11,757 nucleotides of DNA, taken from the NCBI GenBank assembly GCA_024641835.1, contig JAHECH010000063.1:1-11757 (forward strand), written 5' to 3'. Below, one piece after another: positions 1-6,494 of the stretch. The notes below the pieces were generated by a model that was given only the letters and a program-made list of their open reading frames with translations, did no database searches and was not told the DNA's origin. Position numbers and translations under genes: made by a program. This DNA is from Deltaproteobacteria bacterium (lineage in GTDB: Bacteria; Desulfobacterota; DSM-4660; Desulfatiglandales; HGW-15). How positions within the stretch are numbered: position 1 is the first letter of the stretch; every line of letters starts with the position of its first letter.

Positions 1-159
1 CGGGAGGGGGCAGAACTCCCCCATGGATAAGTCACTGAAAAGACTAACCCGCCTCAGGCGGGCCAGGCCGGGAGACTTGGCCGCCTCTGGCGGCCTTGGA
101 ACGAAAGAAAATGCCCATGCCCCGGAACAATCCAAAAATATATTGCTCTCCTCAGTAAC
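1..159 (-). repeat. Palindromic dispersed repeat, copy 1 (cut by window edge)
   Basis: The reverse complement of this stretch matches 6211-6362 closely. Shared blocks are GTTACT..GGAGAGCAATATATT, a GGGGCA-rich block, CTTTCGTTCCAAGG, two small hairpin modules of the type GGCCGCC-TCT-GGCGGCC, and the arm GTGACTTATCCATGGGGG. It is opposite in orientation to copies 2 and 3. The window begins inside the central palindrome, so the second arm is missing. No coding potential was seen. Type of element (REP/MITE-like) is inferred from structure only. Confidence 0.8.
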
Positions 160-222
160 TTGTCACTCGTGGCTTCTTTATTTCGTGTTTTCGTGATTAT
201 GTTTTTTGTATTTCTAACTTTA

Positions 223-427
223 GCAGGTTGCTGAAAAACAGATGTTGGGCAGGCTGATCAAAAACGTTCAGGTGCAAGGCACCCGAAATCCCGAGGAGTG
301 AGGCGTACATGCAAGTACGTCGCAACGACTCGCCCTGTTAAATCGGCTTCGCCGTCTCGCAAAGCGAGAATTTGACAGGGCGCGGGATGAGGGCAACGCC
401 GTAGATGGGTGTTTTTAAGCAGCCTGC
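223..427. mobile_element. MITE-like element with 18 bp terminal inverted repeats
   Basis: The left end reads GCAGGTTGCTGAAAAACA (223-240). The right end (410-427) is its inverted copy with two mismatches, TGTTTTTAAGCAGCCTGC. There is no transposase, so it would be non-autonomous. An internal palindrome CGTAC-atgcaa-GTACG lies near 313-329, and a larger nested structure at 331-382 is listed separately. I recall elements with these ends as common in deltaproteobacterial genomes, but could not search for them. It ends 7 bp after the stop codon of the leftward diadenylate cyclase gene, where its hairpins could act as a transcript 3' end. No clear target-site duplication is visible. Confidence 0.75.
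331..382. repeat. Nested three-way-junction inverted repeat
   Basis: The outer arms are CGCCCTGTTAAAT (331-343) and ATTTGACAGGGCG (370-382). They pair over 13 positions, one of them a G.T/G.U wobble. They enclose two adjacent perfect hairpins: CGGC-TTC-GCCG (344-354) and TCTCGC-AAA-GCGAGA (355-369). No unpaired base lies between the three stems. The structure sits inside the MITE-like element 223-427. Confidence 0.85.
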
Positions 428-434
428 CAAGAGT

Positions 435-1424
435 CTAAACAGGGACTGCCCTTGTAGAAGGCGAAGGGGAGCCTTTCTCGATCTCAGTCAGTATCTTGCC
501 TCCCCTGAAAATGGTCACTTTGCCCGTCGATTCCGATATCGCAAAGGCGATAGAGTCTGTCACCTGGGTAATGGCAGCAGCCGCTGCATGGCGAGTGCCA
601 AGCCCCTGCGGCAGAGCCTCCCCATGGTAACCCACGTTCAGGTATCTGCCTGCAGCCAGGACCACCCCATCATCTCGGATAACAAACGCACCGTCAATGG
701 AGGAGAATTCTTTGAGGCTCTCCCGCACTTGAGGCTCGTTGATGTTCAGCGAGTCCTCAGGATGACCGTGAAAAGGGTTGAAGACAAGCTGGGTCGATAA
801 AGAAAGCACTTTTTCATGGTCCCCAAGCACGAAAATGGAGCCCACTGGTTTTCCCTCCCGGCCTTCGTTGGCCAACTCCACAACTATGGCGAGGAGGGTC
901 TCAAAAACCTCTGACCGTAGTACTGGCGGAAAGGAGACTGTCGCGCTGCCGCTGAACAATTGAGATTCGAGGCTCACTTCCACCAGCATGATCGTGTCCA
1001 CGTAACCCTGTTCCGGGACCCCGCCGACGCAAACGATGACATCCCCGCTTTTCAGAAGCCCCTTTGAAATCGCGGAAAGAAAACCGATCTTGATGTAACC
1101 TGTCCTCGTGAGCTGCACATCAGGAATCATGACGGCATGGAACGGCAACTGGGATGCTTTTTCTATGCACTCTTTCCTCTTGGTGAGCAAAATGAGCTTG
1201 ATGTCGCTCTTGATTCCATAGAAGGGTCCAAGATCCTTCGTACTGTCCATGTAAAACAAAATCGCGTCCGCTCCAATTTTTTTCGCCATGGAAATAGCCT
1301 GCTTGATGATGACCTTGGTCCACTTAGAAGGCTCCAGCCTGCCAGCCTTCTTGGCGGGAGCTTTCGGTTTCTTTTCTTTCTCCACGGAAGGGGAGTCCGT
1401 CTTTTGAAGTTCCTTCTTGTTCAT
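435..1424 (-). CDS. Diadenylate cyclase, archaeal DacZ-like (DAC/DisA_N domain)
   Basis: A 329-residue protein predicted to make cyclic di-AMP from two ATP. Residues 1-27 form a Lys/Pro/Ala-rich tail. Residues about 30-155 resemble the pyruvate-kinase C-terminal-like domain found at the N-terminus of archaeal DacZ enzymes (for example KSGDVIVCVGG). Residues about 170-315 carry the DAC domain: PVGSIFVLGD (193-202), the catalytic DGA (244-246), and GTRHA (276-280) followed by ISESTGKVTIFRGGK. The bacterial DisA/CdaA motif is RHR; the third residue is Ala here. DisA's DNA-binding helix-hairpin-helix part and CdaA's membrane helices are both absent, so the enzyme should be cytosolic. The ATG at 1424 is the only start before an in-frame stop at about 1464, but no strong ribosome-binding site precedes it. 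Family assignment is good; activity is inferred. Confidence 0.85.
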   Translation of the reverse strand: MNKKELQKTDSPSVEKEKKPKAPAKKAGRLEPSKWTKVIIKQAISMAKKIGADAILFYMDSTKDLGPFYGIKSDIKLILLTKRKECIEKASQLPFHAVMIPDVQLTRTGYIKIGFLSAISKGLLKSGDVIVCVGGVPEQGYVDTIMLVEVSLESQLFSGSATVSFPPVLRSEVFETLLAIVVELANEGREGKPVGSIFVLGDHEKVLSLSTQLVFNPFHGHPEDSLNINEPQVRESLKEFSSIDGAFVIRDDGVVLAAGRYLNVGYHGEALPQGLGTRHAAAAAITQVTDSIAFAISESTGKVTIFRGGKILTEIEKGSPSPSTRAVPV

Positions 1425-1500
1425 GGGTTCGCTACGAGGAGCTTTCGGTTTTGATCCCGACCCTTACCTACCTCCTCGCATGTCTCCTTTCTCCAGTCGC

Positions 1501-1638
1501 TTAGGAAGGCACCAGGATCACATCCATCTGGTCACCATACATCAGGTTGATTTTTCTGTCCAGCCTCCTCTCGCGTGCATGATCGGTTGACAATCCTGGC
1601 AAAAAGCTGTAGTGGTCTCTAAAGTTTGCTGTCACCAT
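1501..1638 (-). CDS. Possible small protein, 45 residues, unrecognised
   Basis: An ATG at 1638 is preceded by GGGAGTGAGGAAT, which holds a usable Shine-Dalgarno match. The frame runs 45 codons and ends about 75 bp upstream of the diadenylate cyclase start on the same strand. The second half has codon use like the neighbouring genes, with many G/C third positions (ATC AAC CTG ATG TAT GGT). The peptide ends GDQMDVILVPS and has no membrane segment or recognisable domain. It could be a co-transcribed partner of the cyclase or a chance frame in the leader. Confidence is limited because I cannot test conservation. Confidence 0.35.
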   Translation of the reverse strand: MVTANFRDHYSFLPGLSTDHARERRLDRKINLMYGDQMDVILVPS

Positions 1639-1654
1639 ATTCCTCACTCCCGTT

Positions 1655-1678
1655 GGGGGGAGGAGGGGAGGAGGGAAG
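1655..1678 (+). promoter_or_regulatory. Purine tract with ribosome-binding site of the EF-like gene
   Basis: An uninterrupted G/A run (GGGGGGAGGAGGGGAGGAGG followed by GAAG) ends 3 nt before the ATG at 1682. It contains several overlapping Shine-Dalgarno matches (GGAGG), so ribosome loading should be strong. A TTGACA hexamer lies at 1587-1592, but the sequence 17 bp downstream (TAGTGG) is a poor -10, so no promoter is called. Confidence 0.6.
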
Positions 1679-1681
1679 ATC

Positions 1682-1939
1682 ATGCCAGAGGAACAGGTAG
1701 GTGTGGTAATAAAGTTCTTTTCAAAGCCCGGCGTGGCTGCCATTCAGGTGAGCGGAGGTGGTATCAAGAAGGGGGATGTCCTCAAATACACAGGGCACAC
1801 CACTGACTTCACCGAAAGCGTGGGCAGCATGGAAATCGACAACAAAGCGGTTGAGGAAGCCCCTGCAGGCTCATTGGTGGGCATCAAAGTCAAAGACAGG
1901 GTCAGGGAAAACGACAAGGTCTATAAGGTGGTGGATTGA
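1682..1939 (+). CDS. EF-Tu domain II-like orphan protein (translation elongation factor-like)
   Basis: An 85-residue protein made almost entirely of one translation-factor beta-barrel (domain 2 of EF-Tu/IF2-type GTPases). The pattern includes VGVVIKFFSKPGVAAIQVSG (6-25), IKKGDVLKYTGHTTDF, SMEIDNKAVEEAPAGSLVGI and KVKDRVRENDKVYKV. There is no GTPase domain, so it cannot act as an elongation factor. Stand-alone proteins of this size are annotated in databases as 'translation elongation factor-like'; their role is not established to my knowledge. The start is fixed by the purine-rich ribosome-binding site just upstream. It is divergent from the diadenylate cyclase gene, and its last 19 bp overlap the 3' end of the convergent gene at 1921-2460. 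Confidence 0.85.
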   Translation: MPEEQVGVVIKFFSKPGVAAIQVSGGGIKKGDVLKYTGHTTDFTESVGSMEIDNKAVEEAPAGSLVGIKVKDRVRENDKVYKVVD

Positions 1940-2460
1940 TCCTGGATTTCCTTGAGGGCCTTGGGTATCAGCTTTCTGATCAACTCTTCTCTTTCGAAAG
2001 CGCTCATATCGCGAAACTCGGGGTAGGCAGCATGATCCCGGCTGAGGACAGGAGTGGCTGTCTGAAAGCGGGGCGCCAATTCGTCGAACCGGAGCACGAG
2101 ATCCACGAGGGCGAACTCTTCCCCTGGATATGCCTCCAGCCATCCCAGTCTTTTCATATACTCAAAGCGGATTCGGTCCAGCAGAAAAAGATATTGATCC
2201 ATCACCGACATCTTTTCTTGCGGCTTCAACTCGCTGAATTCGAATCCCGATCCCAGGCTCTGAAGATTCATGATGATATCAAACAGGTAAAAGGTGCTCT
2301 TGTCTTTTCCCAGGGCGAGTTGGGCGAGGGTCTTTGTGGAAATGTCGCAAAGGCGGGTGTCCCTGCCGAAGTCTTCCTGAAACTGGCTTTTCCAGTTGCG
2401 GTAGCCTCTGCGGACCGCCATGTTCAGTCTGACTTCTTTTATGTCCACAATCCCGGTCAT
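1921..2460 (-). CDS. Conserved-looking hypothetical protein, 179 residues
   Basis: I do not recognise this family. The protein is soluble, rich in charged and aromatic residues, mostly helical in appearance, and has no signal peptide, membrane segment or metal-binding cluster (one Cys). Segments such as MDQYLFLLDRIRFEYMKRLG (mid-protein) and FEREELIRKLIPKALKEI (C-terminal) read as amphipathic helices. It lies on the same strand as the zinc-ribbon gene and pyrG, 83 bp downstream of the former, so it may be the last gene of that cluster. The start is uncertain: ATG 2460 has only GAGGGAT far upstream, and an ATG 13 codons later (MAVRRG...) is an alternative. Its 3' end overlaps the convergent EF-like gene by 19 bp. 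Confidence 0.7.
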   Translation of the reverse strand: MTGIVDIKEVRLNMAVRRGYRNWKSQFQEDFGRDTRLCDISTKTLAQLALGKDKSTFYLFDIIMNLQSLGSGFEFSELKPQEKMSVMDQYLFLLDRIRFEYMKRLGWLEAYPGEEFALVDLVLRFDELAPRFQTATPVLSRDHAAYPEFRDMSAFEREELIRKLIPKALKEIQDQSTTL

Positions 2461-2543
2461 AGCCGCACGATTTTATCCCTCTGCCAGTATCACGTCTCAG
2501 AAATTCATTGCGGAATTCCTCAACGAACTTGTGGGACACGGTA

Positions 2544-2909
2544 CTAGCTCTGGAGAATGAAGCCACATCTCACGCAGGTGTGAGCCTTTACCTGCTTGTG
2601 CCCGCATTGGGGGCACAGGGTGAAACTCTCCAACGGTGGTATGGCCACCGACTTCCCAGTTCTCTCCTGACTTGTCACAGATTCCTCTTCCCGAACATTC
2701 ACCCTGCCGCCCGCAGACTGGACCGCATCTGCACATTCTCTCGCCTCCCGCAGGGTCAAACCCTTCCTGAAAGGGATGGGTGGACTGGCGATGATGCTCT
2801 CGATGTCGGATGACGAAAACCCAATGCTTTTCATTTTTTGATTGAAGGTTTCAGGGGTTTCGAGGAGACCCAGGAAAACCAAGCAGTAATTCTTATTCAA
2901 TTCCCTCAC
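2544..2909 (-). CDS. Small protein with L7/L12-like segment and C-terminal zinc ribbon
   Basis: A 121-residue protein. Residues 45-72 (IPFRKGLTLREARECADAVQ and then SAGGRVNV) resemble the beta-alpha-alpha segment of ribosomal protein L7/L12 C-terminal domains, in which a Lys/Gly-rich turn precedes an 'LxEAKxxV' helix. Residues 99-115 hold CPQC...CVRC, a treble or ribbon zinc site (C99, C102, C112, C115). The middle (74-93) looks like a flexible linker. The frame opens with GTG at 2909, after GAGGCTTTGAGAA; a TTG three codons on is possible but badly spaced. It starts 11 bp after the pyrG stop, so it is very likely co-transcribed with pyrG. The function is unknown; the zinc ribbon suggests nucleic-acid or protein contact, which is only inference. 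Confidence 0.75.
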   Translation of the reverse strand: MRELNKNYCLVFLGLLETPETFNQKMKSIGFSSSDIESIIASPPIPFRKGLTLREARECADAVQSAGGRVNVREEESVTSQERTGKSVAIPPLESFTLCPQCGHKQVKAHTCVRCGFILQS

Positions 2910-2920
2910 TTCTCAAAGCC

Positions 2921-4501
2921 TCAGCTCATACATGCTTTCACAAACCCATAGAACATGGGGGCGGGAATCTCCATTCTCGACTTCAATTCTGGATGGGCTT
3001 GAGTGGCAGCAAAGAACTTGAGGCGGGGCAGCTCAATGAATTCCACGAGTCTGCCGTCCCTTGAACAGCCGGAAAAGACCATTCCCTTTTCCTGAATGAT
3101 GTGGTGATATGCCGGATTGACCTCATACCGATGGCGGTGCCTCTCGGAAACCTCGTCCGTCCCGTAAAGAGAACGAACCAGAGTCTCTGGTTTGAGGACG
3201 GCGGGATAAGCCCCCAGCCTCATCGTCCCGCCCTTATCCGTAATAGTCTTTTGCTCCGGCAGGATATCAATCACGGGATGAGGCGTGTTGGCATCCATCT
3301 CTGTGGAATTGGCACCCTTCAGGCCGCAGACGTTTCGCGCAAATTCAATCACAGCGAGTTGAAGTCCCAGGCAAAGCCCGAGAAATGGAATGTTCCTCTC
3401 CCTTGCCGCCCGAATAACTTCTATTTTCCCCTCCGTGCCCCTGTGCCCGAACCCGCCTGGGACAACGATACCATGAACGCCATCCATACATGAAGCGTCT
3501 TTGAGGTCCGTTGTCTCGACCCACTTCAAATTGATCTTGCAGCCGAAGTGAGCCGAACAGTGATGGAAGGATTCGATGATGGAAGCGTAGGAATCCTCCA
3601 GCTTCGTGTACTTCCCGCACATGGCGACTGTAATCTCCTGGACCGGGTTGCGGAGATTGTCTATCCACTTCTTCCACCTCGTCATATCAGGCGGACTGTA
3701 GATGTTCAGCTTCTTGTGCAGAATTTCCGCGATGCCTTCGCGCTCAAAAATGAGGGGAATCTCATAGACGTCTTCCACGTCAAGACCCGTGATCACCGCC
3801 TCCGGCTCCACGTCACAGAAGTTAGAGATCTTCGCCTTGACCTCCTTCGTCAGGAACTGGGCACAACGCCCGATGATGATGTCCGGGAAAATGCCTCTTT
3901 GCTTCAGAAGATTGACGCTCTGCTGGGTAGGCTTGGACTTCTGCTCATTGACTCCGTGAGGGATTGGAACATAGGTGAGATGAACATAGACGATATTCCC
4001 TCTTCCCACATCCTCCTTCATCTGCCTCACAGATTCCAGGAAGAGTTCGTTCTCGATATCACCCACGGTTCCGCCAATTTCCACGATGACGAGATCCGCG
4101 GTCTCCTCTCTTGCCACACCAAAGATATGGTTCTTGATGATGTCCGTGACATGGGGGATGTATTGAACCGTCTTTCCAAGATAGTCGCCCCGTCTTTCTT
4201 TCTGCCGGACCATGTCAAAGACTTTGCCCATGGTCAGATTCCATTTTGACTTGCAAGCCACCCCGAGGAATCGTTCGTAGTGGCCAAAGTCCATGTCCAC
4301 CTCGCCCCCGTCGTCCAGGACAAAAACCTCCCCATGTTCATAGGGATTCATGGTCCCTGGGTCTACGTTGAGGTACCCGTCGCATTTGATGGGGATGATC
4401 TTGAGTCTGGAAGAGAGAAGGTGGCCGATTGAGGCGGCGGCTATTCCTTTGCCTAAGCCGGACAGGACACCGCCAGTGACAATAACGTATTTGGTGGGCA
4501 T
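2921..4501 (-). CDS. pyrG: CTP synthase
   Basis: This enzyme amidates UTP to CTP using ATP and glutamine, the last step of de novo CTP synthesis. At 526 residues it is slightly shorter than the 545-residue E. coli enzyme. The N-terminal synthase domain shows GGVLSGLGKGI (10-20), NVDPGTMNPYEHGEVFV (45-61), GHYERFLG (73-80), EIGGTVGDIE (141-150) and EQKSKPTQQS (186-195). The C-terminal class I glutaminase has GGFGHRG (349-355), the nucleophile C377 in GLCLGLQ, and H503/E505 in QAHPE. Variations from the usual sequence are DGYLN in place of DPY(I/L)N (41-45), DMDFGHYERF, and GLCLGLQ for GICLGMQ. The ATG at 4501 agrees with the family N-terminus, although no good ribosome-binding site precedes it. 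It heads a leftward cluster with the zinc-ribbon gene 11 bp downstream. Confidence 0.97.
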   Translation of the reverse strand: MPTKYVIVTGGVLSGLGKGIAAASIGHLLSSRLKIIPIKCDGYLNVDPGTMNPYEHGEVFVLDDGGEVDMDFGHYERFLGVACKSKWNLTMGKVFDMVRQKERRGDYLGKTVQYIPHVTDIIKNHIFGVAREETADLVIVEIGGTVGDIENELFLESVRQMKEDVGRGNIVYVHLTYVPIPHGVNEQKSKPTQQSVNLLKQRGIFPDIIIGRCAQFLTKEVKAKISNFCDVEPEAVITGLDVEDVYEIPLIFEREGIAEILHKKLNIYSPPDMTRWKKWIDNLRNPVQEITVAMCGKYTKLEDSYASIIESFHHCSAHFGCKINLKWVETTDLKDASCMDGVHGIVVPGGFGHRGTEGKIEVIRAARERNIPFLGLCLGLQLAVIEFARNVCGLKGANSTEMDANTPHPVIDILPEQKTITDKGGTMRLGAYPAVLKPETLVRSLYGTDEVSERHRHRYEVNPAYHHIIQEKGMVFSGCSRDGRLVEFIELPRLKFFAATQAHPELKSRMEIPAPMFYGFVKACMS

Positions 4502-4624
4502 GATGCTAAAATCCGGTAAATCAAAGTTCCAGTTTAGAGTAGGGGGATCATCTCCTTTTAGTCAAGCCAAATCATCTGGAGACGTTTAAAAGTGTTTGCA
4601 TGGGGCCGCCTCACCCGTGAAGGG

Positions 4625-4668
4625 CTGGGGCCTTTTCTTGCGTTCCGAGGCTCCGGAAAAGGCCCCAG
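4625..4668. repeat. Perfect 13 bp inverted repeat, degenerate relative of the dispersed repeat
   Basis: CTGGGGCCTTTTC (4625-4637) and GAAAAGGCCCCAG (4656-4668) are perfectly complementary around an 18 nt loop. The loop contains TTGCGTTCCGAGG, close to the TTTCGTTCCAAGG block of the dispersed repeat copies at 1-159 and 6211-6469, so it may be a decayed fourth copy. It lies in the pyrG-der divergent spacer with no U-run on either side, so it is not an obvious intrinsic terminator. Confidence 0.65.
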
Positions 4669-4820
4669 TCCTCCCCAAGATGCGGCTAGTTGTAAGAGAC
4701 TCCTTTTTGTGAGCGCAGTGTAAGCACTTTTGAACGTTACCAATGATTTTCTCAAACATCCTCTAAAATACATCATGTACGGTTGTCACTTCGTTTTGAT
4801 ACTATATATTGTTTTTGAAG

Positions 4821-4849
4821 TTGACAGTCAAGCTCTAAGATCATAATCT
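4821..4849 (+). promoter_or_regulatory. Sigma70-like promoter of der
   Basis: TTGACA (4821-4826), a 17 bp spacer and TAATCT (4844-4849) stand 30 bp before the der start codon. Transcription would start near 4856, leaving a leader of only about 24 nt. The rest of the 378 bp pyrG-der spacer (4502-4879) holds the hairpin at 4625-4668 and AT-rich sequence. No convincing pyrG promoter was found: TTGACT with TACTCT on the minus strand near 4540-4565 is weak. Confidence 0.6.
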
Positions 4850-4879
4850 CGATGAAAACATTGCCCATCGCCTCTTACC

Positions 4880-6190
4880 ATGACCTCTTTCATCGCCATC
4901 GTGGGACGACCGAACGTCGGGAAATCCACCCTTTTCAACCGCCTTTCGAGGTCTAGGAACGCCCTTGTGGATGATCAGCCGGGTGTGACCAGAGACCGTC
5001 TCTATTCTGCTGTGAGGTGGGAAGACCATCCTCTCACCATCATAGATACCGGCGGTTTTGATGAATCGGGGGATGAACCGCTTCTCGATGGGGTTAGAAG
5101 TCAGGTGCTGAAAGCGATCGAGGAGGCAGACAGGGTGATCTTCATGACCGACAGCCGGGATGGGCTGATGCCCGGCGACCGGGAAATGGCGAACCTCCTC
5201 CGGCGTTCCGAGAAAAAGCTCTTCCTTGCCGTCAACAAGATCGATGGTCCTGAGCAAGAGCGACTCGTTTCAGATTTCTACGCTTTAGGACTGGAAAAGC
5301 TCTATCCCATCTCCGCAGCTCATGGTTATGGGGTCGTTTCCCTCATGGAGGATGTGGTGGCGGATCTTCCTGCCGCCGAACCCGAGGAAAGGGAAGACCA
5401 AGGCCGGATCAGGGTGGCCATCCTGGGAAAACCCAATGTAGGCAAGTCCTCCTTGATCAATCGCATCCTAGGGTTCGAGCGCCTTCTCGTGAGTGAGCTT
5501 CCAGGCACGACCCGTGACTCGGTTGACATCCTTTTCACCGTGGGCGAAAAAAGCTATCTATTCATCGATACTGCCGGCATTCGGCGAAAAGCACGGGTCA
5601 AAGAGAAAATCGAGAAGTTCTCCATGATCAAGGCTCTCCGAAACCTCGATCGTTGCCACATCGCCGTGATTGTCCTTGACGCCTTGGAGGGTCTGACCGA
5701 TCAGGATGTGCGCATTTGCGGCTATGCTTTCGAGCGAGGCCGCGCCGTGATCCTTGCGGTGAACAAATGGGACCTTGTCAAAAGGGATCCTGAAAAAAGA
5801 AAGAAATTGGGGGAGAGCTTAGACCTGGAGATGGGCTTTGTCTCCTTTGCTCCGAGGCTCAACCTCTCCGCCCGCACCGGAGAGGGCGTGAACAGACTTT
5901 TGGAAGTGTTCGACCATGTCTTCACCCAGTTCTCACGGAGGATCAGCACTCCCGCGGTGAATAAAGCCCTCGAAGAAATCGTTCAGAAAAAGCCGCCCCC
6001 GAGAACAGGAAGAGCGCACCTGAAGCTGTTCTACGCCACTCAGACCGGAGTGAGACCTCCTACCTTTGCCATCTTTGCAAACAGACCTGATTTACTCCAT
6101 TTCTCTTACCATCGGTATCTCATAAACCAGTTCAGGGAGCGGCTTGGTTTGGACCAGACACCGATCAAGATTATATTCAAGAAGAAATAG
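4880..6190 (+). CDS. der: GTPase Der (EngA), ribosome assembly factor
   Basis: A 436-residue double GTPase needed for 50S subunit maturation. The first G domain shows GRPNVGKS (9-16), the G2 region PGVTRDR (34-40), DTGG (56-59), NKID (119-122) and ISAAHG (144-149). The second shows GKPNVGKS (183-190), PGTTRD (208-213), DTAG (230-233), NKWD (295-298) and LSART (329-333). The C-terminal KH-like domain runs from about 350 to 436, including FYATQTGVRPPTFAIF, and ends in a basic tail (FKKK). Length matches typical bacterial Der; the E. coli protein (490 residues) has an insertion and extension. The ATG at 4880 gives the usual N-terminus, yet no Shine-Dalgarno sequence is visible in the short leader. 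It appears to be monocistronic and is followed by the repeat at 6211-6469. Confidence 0.97.
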   Translation: MTSFIAIVGRPNVGKSTLFNRLSRSRNALVDDQPGVTRDRLYSAVRWEDHPLTIIDTGGFDESGDEPLLDGVRSQVLKAIEEADRVIFMTDSRDGLMPGDREMANLLRRSEKKLFLAVNKIDGPEQERLVSDFYALGLEKLYPISAAHGYGVVSLMEDVVADLPAAEPEEREDQGRIRVAILGKPNVGKSSLINRILGFERLLVSELPGTTRDSVDILFTVGEKSYLFIDTAGIRRKARVKEKIEKFSMIKALRNLDRCHIAVIVLDALEGLTDQDVRICGYAFERGRAVILAVNKWDLVKRDPEKRKKLGESLDLEMGFVSFAPRLNLSARTGEGVNRLLEVFDHVFTQFSRRISTPAVNKALEEIVQKKPPPRTGRAHLKLFYATQTGVRPPTFAIFANRPDLLHFSYHRYLINQFRERLGLDQTPIKIIFKKK

Positions 6191-6210
6191 ACGAGATGCT
6201 TCTCATGCGA

Positions 6211-6469
6211 GTTACTAAGGAGAGCAATATATTGTTTATTTTTTTGCGGGGCACGGGGCTTTTCTTTCGTTCCAAGGCCGCCAGAGGCGGCCACGTCTCC
6301 CGGCCTTGACCGCCTGAGGCGGCCTAGTCTTTTCAGTGACTTATCCATGGGGGGAGTTTTGCCCCCTCCGCATTCCACCCTTCGGGATGGCTGCGGCTTC
6401 CCCCACGGATAAGTCACGAAAAGGACAGCGGCCTCCCGCCAGTCACTTCAGAGAATCCCCATGCCCCGC
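6211..6469 (+). repeat. Palindromic dispersed repeat, copy 2 (complete)
   Basis: This is the only complete copy in the window. An outer inverted pair GCGGGGCACGGGG (6247-6259, approximate) and CCCCATGCCCCGC (6457-6469) encloses two adjacent small hairpins: GCCGCC-AGA-GGCGGC near 6279 and CCGCC-TGA-GGCGG near 6310. These are followed by an 82 bp palindrome (6336-6417). The arms of that palindrome are GTGACTTATCCATGGGGG and its inverted partner CCCCCACGGATAAGTCAC; its apex carries a further hairpin around CCACCC-TTCG-GGATGG. No ORF or transposase is present. It fills most of the 370 bp spacer between der and the cyclophilin-like gene and may serve as a transcript end for der, though no U-run follows. 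Confidence 0.85.
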
Positions 6470-6494
6470 ATGGTTATGCCACGGAAACACTTTA

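Noticed and set aside
223..427. CRISPR-like or tRNA-like structure
   Set aside because: There are no regularly spaced direct repeats, and the multi-stem fold lacks tRNA consensus loops; it is a MITE with terminal inverted repeats.
1655..1678. Four-run G-quadruplex on the plus strand
   Set aside because: Only three separated runs of three or more G are present; the tract is explained by overlapping Shine-Dalgarno matches. A two-tetrad form is possible but unsupported.
1936..2547. 203-codon plus-strand frame opposite the 179-residue protein
   Set aside because: The minus-strand frame has the better protein-like composition and agrees with the direction of the pyrG cluster. I cannot exclude the alternative fully, but it has no ribosome-binding site and starts at the end of the EF-like gene.
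3548..4249. 233-codon plus-strand frame inside pyrG
   Set aside because: Antisense shadow of a clearly conserved enzyme.
4558..4776. 72-codon minus-strand frame in the pyrG-der spacer
   Set aside because: It runs through the perfect hairpin and has no ribosome-binding site or recognisable pattern.
6336..6417. Intrinsic terminator for der
   Set aside because: The palindrome is strong but no U-run follows on either strand, and its sequence recurs at other loci, so a repeat element explains it better.
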